Assembly (NCBI GenBank): GCA_029964075.1
Contig: CM057140.1
Coordinates: 8,078,643 to 8,142,642, forward strand
From: Patiria pectinifera
Taxonomy: Eukaryota > Echinodermata > Asteroidea > Valvatida > Asterinidae
Reading direction: 5' to 3'
Length of the DNA: 64,000 nucleotides
The notes beneath the pieces are model-generated. The model saw only the letters and a program-made list of their open reading frames with translations, was not told the DNA's origin and did not search any database. A program made the translations under genes and the position numbers. Positions 1 to 12,100 of the stretch are shown here, in pieces (the first letter of the stretch is position 1; every line of letters starts with the position of its first letter).

Positions 1-104
1 ACAAAACATAGTAAATCGTGACGTAATAAACAGGACTCGTTTATACTATGCTGCATCGGGAGTCCTGTTTATTACGTTACGATTTTAAACTTTGTTTTGT
101 TTGC
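1..104. repeat. Inverted-repeat (foldback) element at window edge
   Basis: Bases 2-38 and about 59-100 are reverse complements with a few mismatches. The arms share the word AATAAACAGGACTC and its complement, separated by a loop of about 20 bases. This looks like a short foldback or MITE. The window starts at or inside its left end, so its true boundary and any target duplication are unknown. Confidence 0.6.
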
Positions 105-2008
105 TGCCCCCAATGACGACTTTTACACAAATTGCACGTTCGGGTCGAAACAGGACCTGAAAAACAGCTCTCAAAAGTACCTTTTGTACTCATTTCATGA
201 CAGACACAATAGTCATTTTTATTTCATCACACCTTAAGCTACATATACCCGAAAAATGACGGAAATGTCTTCGAGCATTCCACAACCTCTTTAAAAATAA
301 AAATGTTTTCGCTATACAATGTCTGTGTGTGTGTTGTTAGTTCAAGGAAGAGTAGATCATTTGACGTTTGTGCATTTGTTTGTTTGAATCAAAAAAAATT
401 CTCAAAATCTAAAGACAGGTAATTAACAACTAACCTGATTAAGTTTTTTGCTCTGTGAATGCCTTATATTCCGAGAAAACAATATTCTAGGATCTTGATT
501 TCAATTTAGAGTCATATTTTGAATTGTGCCCGAAATCAGCATCTGCAACACGTCCTCATTCAGCCGATTGCAGCTACGCGATGTCATGCACTGAACCAAC
601 GAAAACTAGCAACCTCCTGCATGTGCGTCGTGTCAAGGGGAAGGGGTGGATTCCGCCCCCCCCCCAAGATATCGGCCATCGAGTGACAAAAAATTATAAA
701 CATCGGTACATACAAAGAGCAACTTATCATGAACGTACCGAAGAAATTTCATGACTATAGGTCAAAGATTTTGGAATTATGGCTAAGTAATTATTCATAC
801 CAGTATGCACGAATGGTAATTGTGCTCTGTGTACACTACATGAGTCGCAATAACATTTTTGTTTTTCGAGGCTATTGCAGAAAAAATTGAGTGGGGGTGG
901 ATTTCACCCCCCCCCCCAACCCCTTTAGGGTTAAACCAAGTAAGCTTTTTAACAATAATTTGGTCAGTTACTTTTTGGATAGCTGCAAGTGATCTACTTT
1001 ACCTGAAACAATTAAACAGGTAACTTAAAGAGAATATTGTTCAAGGTATCCTTAACTAAACAAACTAAGTATAAAAAACTTACAAACATAAAAAAAGTTA
1101 CAAAATTAAATTCTTCTTCCTACCTACCTGGATTGTTTTTAGGGTGTCACCGTAAACACACAAATTCTTTTTGGCCTAGCGATACATTACATTTAGAAAC
1201 CTTAACTACATTAAAGCCAGAGTCCATCATTTGCAGCTTTCCAAAAAAGTAACCGGCGTAATTATTGTTGAAAAACATACTGGTTGAAAGATAGTAAGGG
1301 GACTAAACTCCCTGTGAAATTATCTTTTCTGGTAAGCTCTCATTTTGAAGAAATCAACGAAAGAAGGCATTTCCAACAGTGCTTCTTAAGAAGCACCGTA
1401 GGAAAATTTAAATTAGTTGTTCGTTTCGTTATTCGGCGCAGCGCGCACAAGCAATGGAACGACGCACAGGAGCGCGCGGTTGCTATAATTTGTCGGATCA
1501 GTGCGCGACATCGGGTACAGCTGCAATTCAAAACAATTCGAAACATGATTTAGCAACTTTTAATTTTAAATTGAGATCCTAGAATGCTGGTTTTCTCGTA
1601 ATATGAAGCTGAAGCTGAGCTGAAACTTTATCAAGTAAGTTGTTCAGTATCCTTCATTAGATTTTGAACACTTTTGTTGCTTCAAACGAACAAAATGCAC
1701 TAATTACCAATGATGGACTATAGCTTTAAACATCCTAATTATCTGATAGTCTTTCAGTAGACGTCATAAACTACTCAGTAGACACGAGAACTACTTCACC
1801 TCCAGAGCTCCACCTATGTTCAGCTGGTTTCAAATCTTGGTAGCACTAGCAGCAGATCATACATGTATGTTAGTCATGTGAAAGTGTGACAAACCAGCAA
1901 CTCACAATGTCATCACTCAAACTTGTGTATGAATAAGTTGTATACAATTGAGTAGAGGAGAAATGAGCAATTGCAGATTGTTCACGTGTTCATCTTTGAA
2001 CACATGAA
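105..2008. other. Region downstream of MTF1, no gene recognised
   Basis: This stretch lies 3' of the MTF1 stop codon (minus strand) and should include its 3' UTR. I see no convincing coding frame. The short frames at 1284-1553 (plus) and 1340-1546 (minus) overlap each other and resemble nothing known. Poly-C runs occur near 658 and 910. A variant poly(A) signal on the minus strand (ATTAAA) lies near 1560, but its use is unproven. Confidence 0.4.
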
Positions 2009-3114
2009 TTAAAAATCTGGGAAATTACTCAGACTAAATGATGAAATGACCGACATGCCATCTTGGAAATCCCCTTTGGATAGTTGTTCTTTACATTCAC
2101 ATGGACATGTGCAGTTACACAGTAGACAAGGCCGACGCACTACTTCTTTTGTATTTATGGAGCTGTTAGCATTGGATTCAACATCAGCGTTGGCCTGTGA
2201 CATACTGGTATTCTTATCATTTAACCAAGATTTAATCATATCTTCTGTCCGTCTTGCTTGTTGATTCTCACATGTATATGACTTTGTGGATGACACAGCT
2301 GAAGAATTAGAGGAAGCGTGTGGATAGGAATTAGTGTTCCATGCGTTTGTCTGCTCATTTAACGGTGCTGGAGTAGAAGCTGTTGGATTCAGAGAGAAGG
2401 TGTCTGAAATTGTCAGCATTGGTTGACTGACTGGATTTGTTGAACCAACCACTGTCTGTATGGTTGACTGTCCTACAGGTTGCCTTGTAGTAGTGACGCC
2501 GCATCCACCTGTATGTTGCCTAGCAACCACTCGATCAGCAGTTGCAGGAGGCAGGCAGCTCCTACATTCTGACTGGCAACTTGGCACTGATTTGGGTAAC
2601 TTACTTTCATCTGTTATGACTTGGATCCGAGTCTGTTGTGAAACACCAGAGTGGGAATGCATGACGGCGTGATCAGGTGTACCGATAGTAAGTAAAACTG
2701 GTACAGGAACTATGGTTGATGAATTAGCTGGTACAGCAGGTGGACATGGTTGAGTGATGGTTAAACCTACTGGCGCTACTGCAGGGATACATGCTGTGGC
2801 TTTACCTGTGCCTTCTAATGTACAAGATTTCGTGCTGCAATCAACATGTGACTTGGCTGCTTCTGCACGGTGTACGCATGTTTCAGCAGTTTGCTGGCCT
2901 GACGACCTATGACTGGTGCTGGCTTGATTGATGCTCATAACCTGTGTGGCATTACATATCTGTTGAGGTACCTGGTGTTGCGGTGTAATGACCACCTGTG
3001 TAGGTGCCGAGGAATCTTGATTGATTGTAATGATCAGGTTTTGACCAGCTGGGCCAGATGGAATGCTGTGAATGATCACAGATTGTCCAGCGTGTTGTGC
3101 TTTGGGCTCTGTAA
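2009..3114 (-). CDS. MTF1: MTF1 coding exon 6 (activation region, cysteine cluster, stop)
   Basis: Acceptor TTTGTTTGACAG|TT at 3115/3114. The exon encodes a Thr/Ser/Gln/Pro-rich region typical of activation domains and then the cysteine cluster [12 protein letters not shown]. The last residues are [11 protein letters not shown] and the stop codon (TAA) is at 2011-2009. The frame is open for 1106 bases with no breaks. Confidence 0.9.
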
Positions 3115-6100
3115 CTGTCAAACAAAAGGGATCAACAATTAAAGTAAAGTGTGCGTGAAGTTTTGTAACTGAAGAGTTTTTTTTTAATTCCTTGTTAAAT
3201 GTAAATGGAAGTAAGTGCAATTAAGCCAGCTCAGTTATTAGTTGAATTACAGTGCCACACATTACTCAGTGGTATGGACTACAGAACTACTGGTTAAAAT
3301 ACCATACAATACTGTACAAAGATAAATTCAGCAAGATACTTATGTATTTAATTCATGAATCCCCATGCTCAGTTTTCTTCCAAATTTGAATCATTTTACA
3401 GGAATTGGAGTATTTGTAGACAGCTCAGCTTCTTCCTGAGCTGAGTATTCTCTTTTACTGGCCATCCTAATTTGGGTTCAGGTTATTAACAGAATATTTC
3501 AAGAAGTTAAAAGGGACATCCCTCATCTTCTGGTGGATAAATACAAAAGTGCCATCAAGCACTCCAGTACTGTTTTCCGATTTGTCTACTGGACTACACA
3601 CCTGTTAATTGGTTGACTGACTGTGCAGATACTGGAAGCTCACTAGTATTCACAATGTCAACCTTGTCAGTGTTCAGCGGCTGGACAGGAGGGGTCGCTA
3701 CCATATCAGTTATGGGCATCTGCTAGCAAGGAATGAAACGGAAAAAAACTTTGGCTTATATCTTTGGGCAAAAATATGCTTCAAGACACAGTAATACTTT
3801 GAAAGCGAAAGAATCTGAGCTCATTTTATTAAATGGATACAACTGCAGATGGGCGTGGCCTTTATTCATAGAAAAAGACAAGGGCCAATAACTATGATTT
3901 ATTTCCCACACAATTTTCCCCACAAATTTTAAAAAAAAATCTTTTATTAATTAAATCATGTTAACCCGTTAACGCCGGCTGACAACTCTAGATACAGCTC
4001 GATAAAAGCTGACAAGCTGGGCCTAGTGGGGGACTGCTATTGCCACATTCCTGCTACATTTGTGATCGTTATCTTACACGAAACCGCAACAGAGCGCGTT
4101 TCCACTTATGCTTGATCCACCTTTCGTATGGAAAAATGTTGAGTCGAAAGGTCACTGAGTTGGAAATGGCGCGCCTGTGGGAGTGCCATTGTTGCATGGT
4201 TGCATGCTAGGCCAGGATGGTCAGTTTTCAAACAGCACATCCATTCACAGACAAAAATTACGCGAATTCACCAACATAAATCACGGATCCGTAGCGGATC
4301 CGTGCATGCATAAACTAACAGGTGAACATTGTGTGACATCACGGCAGAAACCAATGCATCGATAAGGGATTCCTGGTTCTCTGAAGCTTTTCATTTAGAA
4401 ACGGTCACATGATGTACTACGACATCATTTTCCAATTTTCTATAATCAAGGTTTAAACACGCAACAAAAATAAGGCCTAGTGTAGTTTTAGGATAGCATG
4501 TGTTTTGCATGCGCGGTGCTAGCCCGTAGTTCAGTGGTTGTTTATTGTGCATGTTGTATACGCTGGAAATGTTCACATGAGCTACACGTGATGTGGTTCA
4601 TGGACCGCTTTGTACGCCACTTTTGTGCGATGTTACCAGGTCAAATTGCCGGATCAGATCCACCTTTCTTTTCCATCTCCCATGTGATATTGATATGCGG
4701 ATCTGATCCACCAATTGGGGGATCTTCTGTATCCTCTCCAGGTGGATCAGAGAAAAGGTGGATCTGATCTGATCCACCTTTATAACGTTAGCGTTCCCAC
4801 TACACACACAATTGCCGGATCTGATCCCTGGGGGGGGGATCTCTGAATTTGGCAAAAGGTGAATCAGATCCCCCAATTGGTGGATCAAGTGGGAAGGGGT
4901 CCTAGTGGGGGACTGCTATTGCCGCATTCCTGCTACATAGCACATCCATTCACAGACAACGGCTGTACCCTCACTCTACCAAAATGCCATGGACCACATC
5001 ACAATAAACACAATACTTAATTAATTAAATTACATGCATACCTCTGTTGTCTTTGTTGCGGACACGTTTGAAATTCTAGATCCACAAGTGCAAGTGCAGC
5101 CTGTATTGACCAAACTACTGGAAGCTGAATTTGCTGCAATGCCTTGCCTCATAGCATCATCTCTCTGCATGGACAAATGTAAACGGGAAGGCAAAACACT
5201 GTACATCAAATATATGTGAAATTACAAACAAAACTCTGCTATAATGAACGTTATTATAATGACAATTCAGCCATGACATACTGCCCCTTTTTGCCCTCAA
5301 GTGATATGTGCAATCATACCAGGCATTTACAGCCAAAAATCGCTCTAGTAAATGACTGTTATGCCCATGTATTGGGACCCCATTGTGTGCACAGTAGCAA
5401 AATTCTACCGTATTACACTTTGCAGACGCCATCATAAAACTGGTTGCCAGGATGACATCATAATGCTCATAAGTTGCCACTTTTCCTTTTAGGCCAAAAA
5501 AACAAAGTCTCCGGTTTCTGGTATGGAGCTTGCCCCAAAAGTGGTGGGGTGACACTTTTTTCCACTGAACTTTCTTCCTCAAATGTCTGCTGATGTTGCA
5601 GATGAAGATTCGATCCCCTTAAAACTCTCAAAAATATCCTTCAGAGTGCAGCTTAAGGTGACCTCAGTGAGGCCATAAGGCTTGAGAATTCTGCAACCAC
5701 CTACAATCTCAACCGACGTACACGAACATTCTTTGGTAAATTTGGATAATCAAGACAAAAAAACAGAGAAAACGGTAACGTACAACCATACGGCGACATC
5801 AACATCAACAAGTAAGAGCTGCCAGGCTGGTCATTAGTCTGCTCCCTTACATATTGCGCTGATTAAAAAGCGTTTACCATCGCTCCCTCAGTCTGGCTTC
5901 CAGACGCACAATTACAAAATTACAACACCGTCTGCAAATGGTGCCCGACTAAATTTAGTGCAAAATATATGGGAGCCCAGAAAGGCCACAAAAAGCTTAT
6001 ACTCGGTGGTAACCCCATCTAAAAACACGTTAAAATTGTGCAGCAGCAGGATTCCAACAACCAGTGAGTTTGGCGATTTTGAGACATCATCTTGCATTGA

Positions 6101-9100
6101 AATTTTTTTTTTTTTAAATTTTGCCAACGTGCATGGCTATGGCGATGTGCGGCAGACCAGAAACCGGAAACTTTTTTTGGTGGCCTTAGGTTGATCCCCA
6201 ATCAGTTTCAATTAAAAACAAAAGAAGGCTCAATACAAGCATATTAGATGAGCAAAAATCATCTGACATGATCCAGCAGGCCTGAGACCTAATGACGCCA
6301 CGCTTTGTTTACATGTGCGCGTTCCTGTGTGGTAGACAGTCCCTACTTCGTCGTGCGTCCCGACTTCGCTCCCATAGGAAAGCACATAATGTAAACAAAT
6401 TCACTACATCATTAGGTCTTAGGTCTATTGATACCAGTGGATGACAGTGTTGAGACGGTCTACCTGTAGTTTGTCCAGATTTGACGAGTCTGACATTGGC
6501 ACAGAGGTTGATGATGAGTGTTTATCGTGTCCCTTCTTATGACTCTTCAGGCTGTATTGAGTATTGAAGGAACGATCACAACCATCCTCCTGACATGAAT
6601 AGGGCTTCTCTCCTGTGGAAAAAAACACAGACAGTAACTATCCACACCAGTATATACAACACTTGTGTAAGCATTATGAACCAATTTATCTATTATTGAA
6701 GTGAAAGTAAAGTGAAAATCTGAAGGTGTGGATAGAGATGGTGTGTTTGTCAGGTGACTTTGTTTTGATGTCAGGTGGCATGTGGCGTGTCATGGCCGAG
6801 CAGTTCTGGTGTGTCTGATCAGCAGAGTGTGGGTTTGAGTCCCAGTCTTGACACTTGTGTCTTTAAGCAAGACACTTAACTATTGTTGATTCGTCATTCC
6901 GATGGGACGTAAAGCCGTGCGTTAGGTTCCGTGCATTGTGTAATGCATATAAAAGAACCCATCAACACTTATCGCTAAGAGAAGGGGTTTGCCCCAATGT
7001 TTCTGACAGTGGCTGCTTAATGCTTCGTAGCACCTTGTAAACCCTTTATAAGATGCTACATAAAATGATCTTATGTTTTAAAATACTTCATTTACCTGTC
7101 TTTAAAAGAATTTCATATTAATTAGCGCAAATAATTTTATATTAATTAGCGCTTTGAGTACCTAATTGATGGTAGATTCACGCGCTATATAAGACTCAGG
7201 TAGTATTATTATGATGATGACTTGTTTATATCAATCTAGCATGGACCTCTTCTCCAGATATCCTGACATCATTTCAAACTGCTATATGTATGGACGTACC
7301 TGTGTGTGTTCGGACATGCGTCTTGAGGTGATGACTTGCAGCAAAAGCCTTTCCACAACTCTCACACCTACAGCAACAATATACAAAGTCAACATGCTTG
7401 GACGCTTCCTTACTTTGACATTCTCATTCAACCATTCCCTGAACTGTGCACTAAACAAAATAACAGCGATCACATTGTGACTGCAAAATCCTGTCCTGTC
7501 CAAGTGGAATGACAAAGTCAAGCATTGTGTTAATGGAGCCTTACACACTCTGCAATAATAGTCCAACTTACTTGAATGGTTTTTCACCAGTGTGTGTCCT
7601 GATATGTTTGCGGAGATCACTCAATGTCGTGAAGAACTTGGTGCAACCCTCTGAATCACAATTAAAGGTGGATCCTGAGTGGAGTCTTTGATGAGCTTTC
7701 AATCTGGACAAGTTAAACAATTTATAGAATTGAGTACCCAGAAATTACTTGATTTCAAAACAAATATGATACATTGTACTGATCTGATGGGGATCCGAAT
7801 TAATACCAAGAGCTTTGTTTTGAATCAAATAAGTTTCAAGGCTGGAGGATGGGATGCAAGAACACTTTTTCTCTGCTGTAGATTTAGTCCTGGAATTATT
7901 TTTTCTTCAAAGTGGCACAATTGCACAAGTGACACAAAAATAGACTTTTTGCATAGCAGCCATCTGAGAGGACATCTTTTGGTATCTTAATTCAGCAACA
8001 ATGAATGAACAAAAGGTCCAGTCATGCATATCCCAGCAAAACACATGCAGTGCCCTCCAAGATCATAAGATGCTTGCTGTGCATAAGGTCAGAATTAGGA
8101 CAAATACAAATAAAACATTTACAATGACATTTTGAGCTCATGTGGGTATGGCCTTGAGCACAGAGTTTACTCCCATGTTAGCCCTGGTGGACTCCCTTTC
8201 CTCCCTACGTTACGGAGGGAGTCCTGGGTAAACAGTGCTCACAACCGAACGAAAACATTTCTGACCAATAATTTCAATATTTTTACCTTGTTGGAGAAGC
8301 TAATTTTTACGTCGTAGTATTCTATGTGTCCTTATCTGTTGGGTCACTGGGTTCAGGAATTCCATATGCGATGCTGACTGACGTCAATCAGGAAAATAAA
8401 CTCGAAAGCACCGTTAAACTTGTACGTGTTTTTAGTCTCTTTTCATCAGTTTCTCACCGCCGAGTCTATTCTAGTCGTACATCATGTACGTCTGTGCAGC
8501 GTGTAGTCTGGTTCCCTAGACCGGACAATTATTCTCGACGCTCATATCACATCTGGTCCGGGGGACAGACTATGCCGCATGAATATGCAGTGCGCACGCG
8601 CGATTTGCTTAGTAACCACCCTCGCGTTTTCGCGCCAGTTACCAGAAAAACGTTTCGGCTTTGGTCATTGGTTGAGCGTTTTCCTGACATCGGTTGGCTG
8701 GAGTGACGTCACGGTTCCAACCAAAACTAAACAAATGAGGGCGCTAGCGTGCGTGCGCGCTTTCGGATCGTACGCACGTACATTTGTACATATCATGTAC
8801 ATTGTACATGACGTACGACTCTGGGAATAAACTGATGAAAAGCGACTACAAACACGTACAAGTTTAACGTTGCTTTGGAGTTTATTTTCCTGATTAACGT
8901 CAGTCAGCATCGCATATGGAATTCCTGAACCCAGCGACCCAACAGATAAGGATACATAGAGTATGTAGGCGTGAAATAAGCTTCTATAACGAGGTAAAAC
9001 ATAACAAAACTCTGGTAAAAATGTTGGGTGGTTTCATGTAGAGAATTCTTGTCCTGGACTTTAGTCGTATTGCAATGAAGACTTCGTCCAACCTGGGCTA

Positions 9101-12100
9101 ACTCCCATGTGTATGATGTGTGGCTATTGAATGGGCCTATTCCAGGCCCATTTTCTTAACACTGAATGGTAGCACATGGCAACCAATGACTTAAAAGTTA
9201 CATACAACTGAATATGTTACGCCCCAACTTGGTTGTTGGTCTAAACATACATCAAGTTGGGCAGGCCCACCATGGGCAGCAACTTCTTTCCTACGTACAA
9301 GTACAAACATTTTGACAAATGTACGTACTTGTCAGTTGCAAAGCCCAACCCAAGTAATAGGCCTGCACAACTTACACAAACTACTTTGGTCCAAGCTGGG
9401 ACAGGCCCAACATAATGTTGGGACCGACTACCAAGTTGGGACGTTACAAATTCAAGATTATGGTTTCATCAGCTGGTTTTTTTTCAACAACGCCCGCACC
9501 TATACAAATACCTACATGTACTTCTACCAAAATAGGCCCTTTGTATTGCAGGTGTCTTAGAAGGTGTTAGTTGTTATTGGAATTTAGTAACAAAGTACGT
9601 ACAAAAGTAGTGGTGGGATGTAAATCCATTTTTTTTTTAATTTGGTTTGAATTTTACTACCCCGTTTTTCGATTTTGTAAACCGGATATTACAAACCAAC
9701 CTTAAAAAAAATTAGGTCTTCCCTTTTTCTTGACACAGGCTCTTTGTATTTTTTTAATTTGGTTTGAATTTTACTACCCCGTTTTTTGATTTTGTAAACC
9801 GGATATTACAAACCAACCTTAAAAAAAATTAGGTCTTCCCTTTTTCTTGACACAGGCTAAAGAAAACAACTGGAACATCCTCTCATTTGCTCCGTTGTCT
9901 CTGATTGTAACTGCAGTTACTTGCTAGTTGTCTTCTTCGTATATGAATAGCCTGCTGCCCATTCAACTTATCAGAGGATTCCTACCCATTTTGTCAACAT
10001 TACAGGTATGATGTGTTTTTGTAAAGGCAGAATGGTCACTGAATCTCTGCAAACCCAGTACTCAATCATGGGGAGGGCATTGCATGTGACACATCACTCT
10101 TTACTTTGTGTTGACATGACTGTGACTATAGTCATGATAGTGTGAGCTGAATGGGAACTTAAGATGAAATCGGATAACTGTTATTCAGTTAAAAAAAATT
10201 TTTGGATAACAATTTTTTAACACGATTTTGAAATCTTCGATTTCTCCCACTACACAAAATTTTTACTCATGCAAGCCTATCCACATGATCCAACATTTCC
10301 AAGTGATACAAAACCATTGTCCTCTGAGTAGTCCATAGCAGTCATGGCAGTACGCCTATGCTACTCCTAGAACTATGAGGCTCCGCGTAGTGGAGCCTCA
10401 TAGAGTCAGAACCCCACAAAATTGTTGTCAGCACAAAACACTAATTAAGTACAAAAACGTCCATCCCAACCAAGCTATTTCCCACAGAACCGCTGCACAG
10501 TTTGGCCCTAAACTCCGTACACTACCTCATGACATACTCACATTATGTGCACCCAACAAACATCGGTGGATTCTGTCTGTTTTTAGGCCAAAATGATAAA
10601 AAATATGCCCTTTCCGCACTGAGCCAACCTGACACTTGAAACGTGCACGCGCGCAGAATGATCGCAGTCATTTTCGGGTTCGATCGCTCGGAGCGCGCCG
10701 CGGGGGGTATGTACTTGCACTTGTACGCATGCGCATACTATCATTCCGCTCCTACACCATACCCCCCGCGGCACATTCCGAGCGATCGAACCGAAAATGA
10801 CTGCGATCAAAACACTAATACTTAATTTATGGAAGTGTAGATAGGACATGGTTAAAAATAAATCTAATTAAATGCGTGTTACTAATTAAATGCACGAATT
10901 ACTAATTAAATCGTCGCACAACAATTGCACGCATTTAATTACTAAACCGTCGTCTGAATTACTAAATCGTGCGTGCAGTTACTAAACCGTGCGTGCAGTT
11001 ACTAAACCGTGCGTGCAGTTACTAAATCGTGCGTGAAATAATTAGTAATTACGTGCGGTTTAGTGGCGCACGTCATTTAGTAATCCGTGCGTGCGGTTTA
11101 GTAATTCCAGTGGCGTAGCCAGGAATTTTCCAGTGGGGGCCGCGGGGGGCCTGGAACATTTCATGTGGGGTGGGGCGTCATGTAGATCCATTATAATTTT
11201 TTTAAACTCAAAATCTCAGTGGCGTGGCGTTCCAGCCCCAGCGCCGCCATGTAGATCAATGATAATTTTTTTAAAACTCAAAATCTCAGTGGCGTGGCGT
11301 TCCAGCCCCCAGCGCCGCCGCCCCCTGAAAAATCATGGCTACGCCACTGCCCCCACGCCCCCTCCCGTGGCTCGCCACTGAGTAATTCGTGCGATTTATT
11401 AATTGCATGCGTGCGGTTTAGTAATAAATGCGTGCGGTTTAGTAATTCGTGCGTGCGTTTAGTAATTAACGTGCGTGCGAATAAGTAATTATGCGTGCGA
11501 ATTCGTACGTACGAATTACTAATTCGTACGTACGAATTAGTATTTCGTACGTACGGTTTAGTAATTCGTACGTACGGTTTGGTAATTCGTACGTACGAAT
11601 TAGATTTATTTTTAACCATGTCCTATCAACACTTCCATATTAATTAGTGTTTTGTGCTGACAACAATATTGCGGGGTTCTGACTCTATGAGGCTCCACTA
11701 CGTGTAGCCCCACTAGTGGGGCTACACGTAGTGCAAAAGCGACGGCTGTTTCCTGTGCCATGCATTTATCGTCTGGGGGCCACGTGCACTGATCTCTATT
11801 CAGGATCCACGGCACAGGAAACAGCCGTCGCATTTGCAACTCGCGCCCTCGCTCGACAAGCAATTTGCATAAACGCGACGTCACAGCTTGAGGTCATCTC
11901 TTGTCACATTAAAAGTGGCTGCCATCACCAGACGTTTCACGAGTTCATATGGGCTCCAGAAAGATTGAAGAATATCTCGGAAAATTGAACATCATTACAT
12001 CTGTCGAGCGCAAAGTGAGTCCCCCGCGCAAGTTTAAACTTGCGCGCGCATTCATTTCCTTGCTACAAATTGCGCACGCAAGTTAAACTTGCGCACTGCA

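Larger units (their letters stand above)
3720..6463. other. MTF1 intron 4, repeat-filled
   Basis: The intron contains one copy of an unclassified repeat (about 4061-4546), a GATC-rich inverted tract (about 4640-4905) and short duplicated words such as CTAGTGGGGGACTGCTATTG at about 4025 and 4905. The stretch 4950-6460 has short frames on both strands (for example 5157-5582 minus) that I cannot link to any family. Confidence 0.5.

Noticed and set aside
11278-11619. Minus-strand frame rich in [10 protein letters not shown] repeats
   Set aside because: It translates the CGTACGTACGAATTA and related tandem arrays, so it is repeat-derived.
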